Source: JBEVJC01 sp040510375
GTDB taxonomy: Bacteria; Bacteroidota; Bacteroidia; Chitinophagales; Chitinophagaceae
Reading direction: 5' to 3'
NCBI GenBank assembly: GCA_040510375.1
Contig: JBEVJC010000012.1
Location: 310,001 to 374,000 of the forward strand
Length of the DNA: 64,000 bases
Positions within the stretch are counted from its first letter, which is position 1. Each line of letters starts with the position of its first letter. Below, one piece after another: positions 51,311 through 60,867 of the stretch. The notes beneath the pieces are model-generated. The model did not search any database, was not told the DNA's origin, and worked only from the letters and a program-made list of their open reading frames with translations. The translations under genes and the position numbers were made by a program.

Positions 51311-52399
51311 GTGAAACTATTTTTTAGCGGCCTGTTGTTTTTATTGATCCTCCCTTCTGCACAATCCCCTTCTGATCGGCTGATCGACCGCATCGCTATC
51401 AAACCTTCCGGTAAACTGATCATCATTACCCTTGATGGTGTGCGCTGGCAGGAACTCTTCAATGGTGCGGATCCGGAATTGATGAGCGATCCGGAATACA
51501 CGCCCGATACTTCTACCATGAACATGTTATATGGTGGTGCAACTGATAATGTAAGGCGCGAGCGACTGATGCCTTTTTTGTGGAATATAGTTTCACGAAA
51601 GGGACAGCTTTATGGCAACAGGGAATTACATAACCGGATGAATGTTTCCAACCTGTACAGTTTCTCGTACCCCGGGTATCATGAAATTTTTACGGGTAAT
51701 ACCGACCTGGCTATCTCCTCCAATAAAAAGAAACACAATCCCCATCTTAATGTACTGGAGTACCTCAATTCGAGGAAACCCTTTGAGGGTAAGGTGGCAG
51801 CGTTTACCTCCTGGGATGTATTTCCATATATACTGGGCAAGAAAAGAAATGGCCTGGTAATCAACAGCGGTTATGAAAATATGGAGGAAGAGGGGTCTGC
51901 TACTATTGCAGCGGTGAACAGAGTACAGACGGAAGTACTGACCGAACATTATGGCACCCGTCAGGACCAGCTGACATTTATCACCGCGAAAGAATATATG
52001 GCAAAGCAGAAACCGGGTATTGTTTTTATTGGACTGGGAGAAACGGATGAGTCGGCACATTCAGGCAGGTACGACCTGTATCTGGAATCGCTTAACAGGG
52101 CCGACCGCATGATTGGTGAATTGTGGAACTGGATACAGTCAACACCGGATTATAAAGACAACACAAGTATCCTGATCACTACGGATCATGGCCGTGGCAG
52201 CAGGCATGACCAGTGGACCTCCCATGGTACATTTATCAAGGGTTCTTCACAAACATGGATGGCATTGATGGGACCCGGTGTGGAACCACTGGGTGAAATG
52301 AAGGATGGCAAACAGTTATACCAGCAACAACTTGCTTCACTGATGGCAGGACTGGTGGGAGAAAGGTTTGGTGAAGGGGAATTACTGACGAAGAAGTAG
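51311..52399 (+). CDS. secreted alkaline phosphatase-superfamily enzyme
   Basis: A 362-residue exported enzyme (signal peptide KLFFSGLLFLLILPSAQS) of the alkaline phosphatase/phosphodiesterase superfamily. Metal sites are visible: IIITLDGVRWQELF (first Asp), YPGYHEIFTGN near the expected nucleophile (Ser or Thr in NLYSFSYPGY), GETDESAHSGRYDLY (Asp and His), TTDHGRGS (Asp-His) and WTSHGTF (His). It probably releases phosphate from extracellular phosphoesters in the periplasm. The start is a GTG, supported by the promoter just upstream. It has a Pho-box promoter and is convergent with phoR, 7 bp apart. Substrate, mono- or diester, is unknown. Confidence 0.85.
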   Translation: MKLFFSGLLFLLILPSAQSPSDRLIDRIAIKPSGKLIIITLDGVRWQELFNGADPELMSDPEYTPDTSTMNMLYGGATDNVRRERLMPFLWNIVSRKGQLYGNRELHNRMNVSNLYSFSYPGYHEIFTGNTDLAISSNKKKHNPHLNVLEYLNSRKPFEGKVAAFTSWDVFPYILGKKRNGLVINSGYENMEEEGSATIAAVNRVQTEVLTEHYGTRQDQLTFITAKEYMAKQKPGIVFIGLGETDESAHSGRYDLYLESLNRADRMIGELWNWIQSTPDYKDNTSILITTDHGRGSRHDQWTSHGTFIKGSSQTWMALMGPGVEPLGEMKDGKQLYQQQLASLMAGLVGERFGEGELLTKK

Positions 52400-52406
52400 G
52401 TTACCC

Positions 52407-53456
52407 TCAGTCTTTCTTTATATCAAGCGTAAAACCAACACTGGTACCCACATCCACGCGACTCCTTACATGGATGGTCTGTCCATGTGCTTCGATAATA
52501 TGTTTACAGATGGCCAGTCCCAGCCCGCTGCCGGTTGCATCAAGACTACGCCCCGTGTCTGTCCGGTAAAAACGTTCGAAGATCCTTGGCAGGTAAATTT
52601 CAGGAATGCCGATACCGTCGTCACTCATTTCAATCAGGATGTGATTGCCATCGGTATTATACATACTCGCGTTGATGGTACCGTTGACCTTGCCATACTT
52701 GATTGAGTTTTCGATCAGGTTAAGTAAAACCTGGCGGATCTTTTCCTTATCGGCAAAAACAGTCAGGGGGGAATCAAATCCCTTTTTAATCATACACCTG
52801 ATATTCTTTTGTTCGGCCATAATGGAAATACTTTCAAACGCATCCTTCACCAGGTCCTGGATCACGAAATTCTGTTTGATCAGGTTCAGCTCACCACGTT
52901 CAAGCCGCGAGATCTCATCAAGATCATTTAACAGGTTGGTCAGCCGCTCTACATTGGTTGCGGTTTTTTCCAGGAACCGACGGTTAACATCCGGATTTTC
53001 CAAAGCACCGCCCAGCAAAGTGTCTACATAACCCTGGATAGCGAACACCGGGGTTTTGAATTCGTGTGACAGGTTCTGGAGAAATTCTTTACGGAACTGT
53101 TCGTTCGCGCGGAGTAATTCGATCTCTTCCTTATTACCCATTGCCCACGCTTCCACATCTTCCCTTACCTGGTCAATACTTTTCCGGGGTAATACATATT
53201 TGTAATAAGTCTCCTCCCGTTTGGAAGCCTTTGTCTGGTAGATGAATTTATAAATGAGTTTGATTTTGCGATAGATAAACCTTTCCAGTACAAAGGAGAT
53301 GAGCAGGTATGCACCGGTAAGTAATACGGCGAACGAGATAAGCACAGGTTGCCATCTCCGCTCGATGTATAAAACGAGGAGGGCGATAGGCGCTGACAGT
53401 GCGAAGGCCGTCAGGAAGGAGAGGGCACGCGGCGAAATATTTTTAAAGGAGAACAT
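52407..53456 (-). CDS. phoR: PhoR-like sensor histidine kinase
   Basis: A 349-residue kinase with two N-terminal transmembrane helices and a very short periplasmic loop (IERRWQP), a linker, and the HisKA/HATPase core: H-box FLQNLSHEFKTPVFAIQGYVDTL with the phosphorylated His, N-box LLNLIENSIKYG, G1 DDGIGIPEIYLPRIFERFYR, and G2 GSGLGLAICKHIIEAHG. The short sensor region and the HEFKTP spelling are typical of Bacteroidota PhoR, which reads phosphate status through the transporter and PhoU instead of a periplasmic ligand. It is encoded downstream of phoB (215 bp) on the same strand. Confidence 0.85.
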   Translation of the reverse strand: MFSFKNISPRALSFLTAFALSAPIALLVLYIERRWQPVLISFAVLLTGAYLLISFVLERFIYRKIKLIYKFIYQTKASKREETYYKYVLPRKSIDQVREDVEAWAMGNKEEIELLRANEQFRKEFLQNLSHEFKTPVFAIQGYVDTLLGGALENPDVNRRFLEKTATNVERLTNLLNDLDEISRLERGELNLIKQNFVIQDLVKDAFESISIMAEQKNIRCMIKKGFDSPLTVFADKEKIRQVLLNLIENSIKYGKVNGTINASMYNTDGNHILIEMSDDGIGIPEIYLPRIFERFYRTDTGRSLDATGSGLGLAICKHIIEAHGQTIHVRSRVDVGTSVGFTLDIKKD

Positions 53457-53473
53457 ATTGCAATTTATTCAAC

Positions 53474-53490
53474 TGCCGGGAATCCCGGCA
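53474..53490 (-). promoter_or_regulatory. short perfect palindrome in front of phoR
   Basis: TGCCGGGA (53474-53481) and TCCCGGCA (53483-53490) flank a single A, 18 bp upstream of the phoR start codon. It could be an operator half or a leader hairpin hiding the translation start; nothing more can be said. Confidence 0.35.
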
Positions 53491-53601
53491 ACGCAAATAT
53501 TAAAAACCAGATGCGTTCAGAAAAATCAGGGCGGGAATTATACCTGATACCATTTACAGTTTTAACGAATTAGTTTCCCAGGATCTGAACGGTTCTTATC
53601 G

Positions 53602-53673
53602 GAGCTGAAACAATAACCTACCCCTCTTACCGTGGTAACGCAATCGATTCCCACTTTCCAGCGGATCTTGTCA
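53602..53673 (-). pseudogene. partial duplicate of the phoB 3' end
   Basis: A 71-bp stretch directly behind the phoB stop repeats the last 71 bp of phoB (53674-53746) at about 85-90 per cent identity with one single-base gap, offset 72-73 bp. Read in the phoB frame it still encodes the winged-helix end, GIDCVTTVRGVGY, against GIDCVTTVKGVGY in phoB itself. It has no start and is preceded by the phoB stop, so it is a fragment. It lies between phoB and phoR. Confidence 0.85.
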
Positions 53674-54348
53674 GAGCTGGAACTTATAACCTACCCCTTT
53701 TACCGTGGTAACACAATCGATTCCCAGCTTCTGGCGGATCTTGCGGATGTGGACATCAATGGTCCGGTCACCAACGATTACTTCATTACCCCAGACCTGG
53801 TTCAGGATTTCGTTCCGGAGGAATACGCGCCCGGGACGCTGGGCCAGCAGGTACAGGAGTTCAAATTCTTTTTTAGCCAGGATGATATCTTTCTCGTCGA
53901 CCTGCACCATGAAACGTTCCGGGTCGATGGTAAGGTTTTCAAGCTGGAGTGTCTTCACTTCCGTTTTATTCAACCGGCGGAACAATGCGTTGACCCTGCT
54001 GAGAAATACTTTGGGACTGATGGGCTTTGCAATATAATCGTCGGCACCGGTTTCAAGACCCTTTATCTGCGAGCCATCATCATTCACAGCTGTAAGGAAA
54101 ATGATGAGTGTATCCTTGAAGGCAGGCTGCATACGCAGGATCTGGCAAACCTCCACGCCGGTTTTCTTCGGCATCATTACATCGAGTATGATCAGATCGG
54201 GTTGTGTCCGTTTTGCCTTGTCCAGTGCCTCATCCCCGTCTTTAGCCGTCACCACCTCATAACCCTGGCCCGCAAGGTTATATTTGAGAATCTCCAGAAT
54301 ATCAGGTTCGTCGTCTGCAATCAGCACTTTTCGGGAAATATTATCCAT
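53671..54348 (-). CDS. phoB: PhoB-like response regulator (OmpR family)
   Basis: A 225-residue OmpR/PhoB regulator. The receiver domain has the acidic pair LIADDEPDI, the phosphorylated Asp in DLIILDVMMPKKTG (about residue 55), the switch Thr in IFLTAVND and Lys in DDYIAKP. The C-terminal winged helix reads EFELLYLLAQRPGRVFLRNEILNQVWGNEVIVGDRTIDVHIRKIRQKLGIDCVTTVKGVGYKFQL. With PhoR next door and Pho-type 11-bp arrays at several nearby promoters, it is very likely the phosphate regulator of this strain. Its own promoter has a TAGGTTTG -7 element and an 11-bp array, suggesting autoregulation. Confidence 0.88.
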   Translation of the reverse strand: MDNISRKVLIADDEPDILEILKYNLAGQGYEVVTAKDGDEALDKAKRTQPDLIILDVMMPKKTGVEVCQILRMQPAFKDTLIIFLTAVNDDGSQIKGLETGADDYIAKPISPKVFLSRVNALFRRLNKTEVKTLQLENLTIDPERFMVQVDEKDIILAKKEFELLYLLAQRPGRVFLRNEILNQVWGNEVIVGDRTIDVHIRKIRQKLGIDCVTTVKGVGYKFQL

Positions 54349-54365
54349 TCGCCAGAAACTTTCCG

Positions 54366-54436
54366 CAAACCTACCTTGATTTTTCGGGGCATGGAAATTG
54401 GCGATGTTTGTTAACCCAGAGTTAATGATAACTTAA
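54366..54436 (-). promoter_or_regulatory. phoB promoter with upstream Pho-box array
   Basis: On the minus strand the -7 element TAGGTTTG (54366-54373) matches TAnnTTTG exactly and lies 17 bp before the start codon. Farther up, TTAAG (54432-54436), TTAAC (54421-54425) and TTAAC (54410-54414) repeat every 11 bp. The array is 36 bp from the -7 element, not 10 as elsewhere, and the near-symmetric TTAA words also read as TAAC/TAAT/TAAT on the plus strand, so its direction is open. Confidence 0.5.
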
Positions 54437-54486
54437 TATCCGTAGCGGAGGTATAAAAAAGGCCAAAGCCAACTATTGTCAATAAT

Positions 54487-54608
54487 TCCCGTCTTACTGC
54501 CGGGATGCAGCAGAGGCCGTGACAGCCAGATTTAAATACCAGGATCCGGGACCAATAAGCGTCAGTCGGCCGAAGGAGCAGGCGTCCGCCCTGAATCAGG
54601 GGACGGGA
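54487..54608. ncRNA. candidate structured RNA of unknown family
   Basis: The ends TCCCGTC (54487-54493) and GACGGGA (54602-54608) pair to close a 122-nt GC-rich stretch holding several hairpins: CTGC/GCAG (54497-54510), GGC/GCC (54515-54527), and CAGGC-GTCC-GCCCTG (54579-54593). No open frame covers it. It is upstream of, and outside, the transcript of the gene at 54656, whose promoter lies at 54635. On the minus strand a short GGC/GCC hairpin with six T follows at about 54459-54474, which would suit a minus-strand RNA ending there. I could not match it to a known riboswitch, SRP or 6S RNA. Confidence 0.35.
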
Positions 54609-54634
54609 TAGTCGTTAATGTGAAGAAGGGGTAT

Positions 54635-54642
54635 TAAATTTG
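54635..54642 (+). promoter_or_regulatory. -7 element of the gene at 54656
   Basis: TAAATTTG is an exact TAnnTTTG match, 13 bp before the ATG. It fixes the start of transcription between the structured stretch at 54487-54608 and the gene. Confidence 0.6.
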
Positions 54643-54655
54643 TTATTCGAACCTT

Positions 54656-56881
54656 ATGACAGTTATTTTCCGTTATATCGCCTTAATAGTTCTTGCACAG
54701 TCGTTTAGCACAGGCGTTTTCGCCCAGGGCGATAGTGCTATACCTGTATCTTATAAAATCCCGAAGAACAGGGAGCTTTTTCACGACCAGATTGACCGTG
54801 AACAATCAGCCCTTTTTTCAGTGGATGGCAAGAGCGACAGAGAATTTGTTGCAGGTACCAATGAAGAGGTTAACCTGCTGCTGACCAATTCAGTGGCTGC
54901 CCGGGTTGACCAGCTTCAGTTTGAAATTGAGACCGATACCCTCACCGATCACCGCCTGAAAGTCAATTACCTCACCGGATTATCGGGTATTATGAGATAT
55001 GTGCGGGAGAATTACCGTAGCCGCAAACTGAATATCCTGCATTTCCCGGAAATCATCGACCTGTACCGTGAGTCGGTTTCGGCCGATAAAGTGGGTGCCA
55101 GCATCGCACCGGTTATCGGATCGCATCCATATGCAGTCGGCACAGCCGTACTGGCCTCAGGCATATTTACCCGGAACACCGGTTACAAAGAAGCTTCTGA
55201 ACAATTGGTATTGAAATATTGTACCATGTTCCCTTCCCGGACATTTTCCACCCTGAACAATAATCCCAATGTCTCATTTGCTGACAGCCTTATCAAGGCA
55301 GTGGCAAGGAAGTATCCGGCACAACTCTATACTTACGCACAGGCATCCAATTCATTGGGTAACCGTATCCGATTGATCAATGATGATGAGTTTGTAAAAA
55401 CAGTAGTCCGCATGTCGAGAAGTAAAAGCGGTCAGCAATACTTCCCCTTCCTGGATAATATCGGCCTGGGAAAGATCAGCTTTGAAGAGATCGATGCAGC
55501 AGAAAAAGATTCTGTGCAGTATTACCGTTTGCTGGTTAAAACCCAGATGGACTACAAACAGCGGGCAATGAAGGGCGATACGGCCCTTGCGTTCCGGGAA
55601 CTCACTTCCAAACTGGAGAAAAAAGCTAAGGATGTATTTGTTACAACAATAAACGGTTTGCACAATGAACGTGACGAGATTCGTTTCCGTTCTATCCAGA
55701 CTTTAAGTGCGGCAGAACTTTATTACCTGGCCGTACTGACAGACGGACTGATTTATACATCCAGTTATACCAATGGCGTATATCCATTGATGATGAAGAA
55801 GGCGGGTAACCGCGGAGACTCACTGCTGATGAGCCTTTCATTCGATCATTACCGCAAGTTCATCAGCCAGGCTGCGGCTTATAACAAACTCGGAAGTTTC
55901 CTTTCCACTTTTCCCAGTCACGAAGAAGCGACCGACCTGATGAAGGCATTTGTTGGCGGACTGGAAAAATCAGACGGGCTGGAAGATGGTGTGGATGTGG
56001 CCGATTCATACGCGAGTATTATCGAGACCAACAAAACGCTGGCTGCAGAAGTGCTGGCCCTGGTGCAGGACAACTACCAGCGTAATGCTGATATGAATAA
56101 CCAGAAGGGGACAATCATTTATAATATCCTCAATAAACTATTCCTTTCAGCTGATTCAACCAGTAATATTGATCTTACAAAAGAACTGGGGATTCCCCCG
56201 GTTTATAATGTTCCCTTTTCTTCATTGATTAATGAAAAGGGTGAAGTGACTGCGCAGGTATTTTTCTACGGCGACTCAGATGGTAAAGGAATCTTCAATG
56301 GATTCCAGAATATGTTCCCTGCTCCCAACTGGACAATCGATCGCTCCAATCCGCAATGGATCAGCATCCGCTCCGTGAAAGGTAAACCCGTGATCATTTA
56401 CGCCAACAGACCCCTGCCAGAAGAAACAGGTGAGGACGATAAAGCCCAGCAGGCACTGGGTGCCTACCTGGAGGAAAATAATATCCACCCCACGGTTACC
56501 ATCCACCGGGGTCACAGTTATTTTGCAAACTCCACCATTGCCTATATGGCCCCTTCTTCAAGGATCGTGTTCATGGGTTCCTGTGGCGGTTTCCACCTGA
56601 TTGATTCCATCCTGCATAAATCAGAGGATGCCCATATCATTGCGTCCAAACAAATAGGAAAGACATCCATCAACAAACCTTTCTTCCAGTTGCTCACTGA
56701 AAAATTGCGCAATGGCAACGGGATCGACTGGATTCCTTTCTGGAAAGAGTTTAAGGGTAAGGCTGCTGTGGAAGGTTTTGAAGATTATATCCCACCTTAT
56801 AAAAACCTGGGCGCCATCTTTATCAAGGCATATAAAAAGGCCATTGGCCCGGAGGAAGATGAGCAGGTAACGAGATTGTAA
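54656..56881 (+). CDS. large exported protein of unknown function with a possible Cys-His centre
   Basis: A 741-residue protein with a signal peptide (IFRYIALIVLAQSFSTGVFAQ). The first 550 residues are mostly helical (for example TDTLTDHRLKVNYLTGLSGIMRYVRENYRSRKLN and HSHPYAVGTAVLASGIFTRNTGYKEASEQL) and match nothing I know. The C-terminal part contains VTIHRGHSYF (His617 and His620) and RIVFMGSCGGFHLID (Cys643), then DAHIIASKQIGKTSINKPFF. A hydrophobic strand ending in Cys after a His-Gly segment resembles clan CD (caspase/gingipain-like) peptidases, but the His-Cys distance of 23-26 is short for that clan. Monocistronic with its own promoter; followed 46 bp later by an ABC exporter. Confidence 0.65.
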   Translation: MTVIFRYIALIVLAQSFSTGVFAQGDSAIPVSYKIPKNRELFHDQIDREQSALFSVDGKSDREFVAGTNEEVNLLLTNSVAARVDQLQFEIETDTLTDHRLKVNYLTGLSGIMRYVRENYRSRKLNILHFPEIIDLYRESVSADKVGASIAPVIGSHPYAVGTAVLASGIFTRNTGYKEASEQLVLKYCTMFPSRTFSTLNNNPNVSFADSLIKAVARKYPAQLYTYAQASNSLGNRIRLINDDEFVKTVVRMSRSKSGQQYFPFLDNIGLGKISFEEIDAAEKDSVQYYRLLVKTQMDYKQRAMKGDTALAFRELTSKLEKKAKDVFVTTINGLHNERDEIRFRSIQTLSAAELYYLAVLTDGLIYTSSYTNGVYPLMMKKAGNRGDSLLMSLSFDHYRKFISQAAAYNKLGSFLSTFPSHEEATDLMKAFVGGLEKSDGLEDGVDVADSYASIIETNKTLAAEVLALVQDNYQRNADMNNQKGTIIYNILNKLFLSADSTSNIDLTKELGIPPVYNVPFSSLINEKGEVTAQVFFYGDSDGKGIFNGFQNMFPAPNWTIDRSNPQWISIRSVKGKPVIIYANRPLPEETGEDDKAQQALGAYLEENNIHPTVTIHRGHSYFANSTIAYMAPSSRIVFMGSCGGFHLIDSILHKSEDAHIIASKQIGKTSINKPFFQLLTEKLRNGNGIDWIPFWKEFKGKAAVEGFEDYIPPYKNLGAIFIKAYKKAIGPEEDEQVTRL

Positions 56882-56902
56882 TATCGTTAAGTCCATTCCG
56901 CT

Positions 56903-56910
56903 TAGCTTTG
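56903..56910 (+). promoter_or_regulatory. -7 element of the ABC exporter gene
   Basis: TAGCTTTG matches TAnnTTTG exactly. It ends 17 bp before the proposed TTG start, the usual short distance in this genome, and so supports that start. Confidence 0.6.
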
Positions 56911-56927
56911 CAACCTAATTCAACATT

Positions 56928-58700
56928 TTGGCTGACGGTTCTCCTAAAAAATTTGATGTTGCGGTTCTCCGGAGGGTATTTGGTTATGCAGCTCCTTACC
57001 GCAAAAAATTCGTCCTGTCGGTGGTCCTCGCCATCGTGCTCGCTATTATCACACCCGTTCGTCCCTTCCTCATCCAGTTAACGGTCGATAAATATATTTC
57101 CCTGTCAATGGCTACTGCCGTTATCTGGGTAACCATTATCCAGATAGTATTACTGTTTGTTGAAACGGCCATGCGTTTCTGGTTTTCCTTTACCACAGCC
57201 TGGCTGGGCCAGTCGGTGGTAAAAGACATGCGTGTGGCAGTTTATAAAAAAATCCTTGGTCTCAACCTTTCGCAGTTCGACAAAACACCCATCGGAACAC
57301 TGACCACCCGCACCATCAATGATATTGAATCGATCAATGATATTTTTTCGGAAGGACTGGTGCCCATAATTGCGGATCTTTTATCCATCGTATGTGTGCT
57401 GGCCGTGATGTTTTACATGGACTGGACCCTCACCCTGGTTGCGCTGGTTCCGTTTCCGATCATCATTATTGCTACCTGGTATTTTAAGGAAAGTATCAAT
57501 AAATCATTTTTCAAAGTGCGCAATGCGGTAGCTGCTCTCAATGCCTTTGTGCAGGAGCACCTCACCGGTATGCAGGTGGTGCAGGCTTTTGCAGCGGAGG
57601 ACAGGGAACTGAAAAAGTTTACCAAAATCAATAAGGATCACCGCAACGCCAATATCAGCGCCATTTTCGCCTACTCCATTTTTTTCCCGGTAGTGGAGAT
57701 TGTGCTGGCTCTTTCGGTGGGACTGGTGGTCTGGTGGACAGCCAAGGAAGCCCTGCACCTGCATGAAAGCCAGTATGGGACCGTCACTGCATTTATCCTC
57801 TTTCTCAACCTGCTCTTCCGTCCGTTGCGGGTACTGGCCGATAAGTTTAATGTGTTGCAGATGGGAGTAGTGGCCAGTGAACGTGTATTCAAGGTGCTCG
57901 ACAATGAGGATTTTATTGCGGAGTCGGGTCCTGATGCGTTCAAACCAGACCGGCCACTGGAAGGAAAGGTAGAGTTTGACAAGGTCTGGTTTGCGTATGT
58001 GAAGGACAAATATGTGTTGAAGAATATCAGTTTTACCATTAAACCCGGCGAGGTGGTGGCCATTGTGGGTCATACCGGCAGCGGGAAGACCACCATTATC
58101 AGCCTGCTCAACCGTTTATATCATATCCAGGGTGGGGAAATCCGGATCGACGATCGTAATATCAACGATTTTGACCTGGATTATCTCCGGAAAAATATCG
58201 GGGTGGTGTTACAGGATGTGTTCCTGTTTTCCGGATCAGTGCTCGACAATATTACTCTGCGAAATGAATCAATCCCCAGGGAGAAGGTGATAGAAGCGGC
58301 CAAACTCATTGACATGCATGATTTTATTATGCGGTTGCCAGGCGGGTACGACTACAACGTTATGGAACGCGGGGCCACTTTATCACTTGGCCAGCGGCAG
58401 TTATTGTCGTTCATCCGGGCCCTGTTATACAATCCCTCGGTGCTCATCCTGGATGAAGCCACTTCCTCGGTTGATACAGAAAGTGAATCGCTGATCCAGC
58501 ATGCCATTGATACGCTGATCAGCGGGAGAACGGCCATCGTTATTGCCCACCGGTTATCGACTATCCGTAAGGCCGACAAGATCATTGTGCTGGATAAGGG
58601 CGAACTGATGGAAGCCGGTACACATGAAGAACTGATGCAGCTGAATGGCTTTTATGCCCAGCTCCACGACATGCAGTTTGAGAAGAACGGAAAGGGATGA
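56928..58700 (+). CDS. ABC exporter, MsbA/multidrug type (permease-ATPase fusion)
   Basis: A 590-residue half-transporter: six transmembrane helices (about residues 20-320) fused to an ATPase with Walker A GHTGSGKTTI, Q-loop LQDVFLFSG, signature LSLGQRQ, Walker B VLILDEATSSVD and the H-loop IAHRLST. It works as a homodimer or with a like half to export lipids or drugs. The start is a TTG: MADGSPKKFDVAVLRRVFGYAAPYRKKF begins right before the elbow helix, and no ATG occurs before the first membrane segment. A -7 element 17 bp upstream supports it. Substrate is unknown; MsbA-like lipid flipping is one option. Confidence 0.93.
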   Translation: MADGSPKKFDVAVLRRVFGYAAPYRKKFVLSVVLAIVLAIITPVRPFLIQLTVDKYISLSMATAVIWVTIIQIVLLFVETAMRFWFSFTTAWLGQSVVKDMRVAVYKKILGLNLSQFDKTPIGTLTTRTINDIESINDIFSEGLVPIIADLLSIVCVLAVMFYMDWTLTLVALVPFPIIIIATWYFKESINKSFFKVRNAVAALNAFVQEHLTGMQVVQAFAAEDRELKKFTKINKDHRNANISAIFAYSIFFPVVEIVLALSVGLVVWWTAKEALHLHESQYGTVTAFILFLNLLFRPLRVLADKFNVLQMGVVASERVFKVLDNEDFIAESGPDAFKPDRPLEGKVEFDKVWFAYVKDKYVLKNISFTIKPGEVVAIVGHTGSGKTTIISLLNRLYHIQGGEIRIDDRNINDFDLDYLRKNIGVVLQDVFLFSGSVLDNITLRNESIPREKVIEAAKLIDMHDFIMRLPGGYDYNVMERGATLSLGQRQLLSFIRALLYNPSVLILDEATSSVDTESESLIQHAIDTLISGRTAIVIAHRLSTIRKADKIIVLDKGELMEAGTHEELMQLNGFYAQLHDMQFEKNGKG

Positions 58701-58796
58701 GCCGGAAACGGCTTAAACTATGTGGATAATCCAAAAAAAGCCCCGCTTTTATATCATTTTCCGTGTTTCCGGGATCGAATTCACCGGTATCACCCT

Positions 58797-58804
58797 TATC
58801 TTTG
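58797..58804 (+). promoter_or_regulatory. -7 element of the atp operon
   Basis: TATCTTTG matches TAnnTTTG exactly and lies 19 bp before the ATG of atpB. It supports the start at 58824 over the longer frame that opens at 58722. Confidence 0.65.
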
Positions 58805-58823
58805 CGGCAAATTTCAGGACTGT

Positions 58824-60241
<1,418 letters not shown>

Positions 60242-60334
60242 GGAGGTCCCACAAACTTAGTACTGTACCTGATGCACAGGGCGGAGGGTACAGTTACTTC
60301 TTAAAAAATTGAATCAAGTTTTTAATACTGTAGT

Positions 60335-60829
60335 ATGAGTTTATTAACTCCCCATTTAGGGTTTTTTATCTGGACGCTGGTTGCGTTTATTGTGGTGCTG
60401 CTGTTACTGAAGAAGTATGCATGGAAGCCAATCCTCAAGTCGCTCAGTGAACGCGAAGCTAATATCGCTGGTTCTATTGCAACGGCTGAAAAGGTAAAGG
60501 CAGAAATGGCACAGTTGCAGAATGAGAATGAGGCATTGCTGGCAAAGGCACGCGAAGAGCGCGGCCAGTTATTGAAGGAAGCACGTGAAACAAAAGATAA
60601 GATCATCAACGAAGCCAAGGAGCAGGCGAAGGTAGAAGCCAACAAGATCATTACGGATGCCCAGGTTGCCATTGGTGCACAAAAGATGGCAGCGATTACC
60701 GAGGTGAAGAACCAGGTAGGTCAGCTTGTGATCGAAATCAGTGAGAAGATCCTGAAAAGGGAACTGGCAGGAAAGGAAGCCCAGGAAGCCCATATCAGGG
60801 AGCTGGTGGATGGTGTTAAATTAAATTAA
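60335..60829 (+). CDS. atpF: F0F1 ATP synthase subunit b
   Basis: A 164-residue peripheral-stalk protein with one N-terminal membrane helix (LGFFIWTLVAFIVVLLLLKKYAWKPI) and a long, charged coiled coil (SIATAEKVKAEMAQLQNENEALLAKAREERGQ). LGFFIWT and the KKYAWKPIL boundary are typical of Bacteroidota atpF. It dimerises and binds delta at the top of F1. It is 38 bp before atpH. Confidence 0.95.
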   Translation: MSLLTPHLGFFIWTLVAFIVVLLLLKKYAWKPILKSLSEREANIAGSIATAEKVKAEMAQLQNENEALLAKAREERGQLLKEARETKDKIINEAKEQAKVEANKIITDAQVAIGAQKMAAITEVKNQVGQLVIEISEKILKRELAGKEAQEAHIRELVDGVKLN

Positions 60830-60867
60830 TTGATCGTTGCTGCTGAAGGCAGTTTCAAATCCGAAGA

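Noticed and set aside
53632..54414. A 260-codon plus-strand gene opposite phoB
   Set aside because: It is the antisense reading of phoB and its partial duplicate; the minus-strand frame encodes a complete response regulator.
54570..54600. Glycine riboswitch, because of CCGAAGGAGCA followed by GAATCAGG and GGAC
   Set aside because: The conserved GGAGAG/CTCTC stem and the paired-aptamer layout are missing, and the next gene has its own promoter after the structure and no link to glycine.
54487..54608. Small signal recognition particle RNA, because of GTCAG...GAAGGAGCAG and GCCGGGATGCAGC words
   Set aside because: The words are in the wrong order, the would-be tetraloop is far from the centre of the molecule and the flanks do not form the single long hairpin of SRP RNA.
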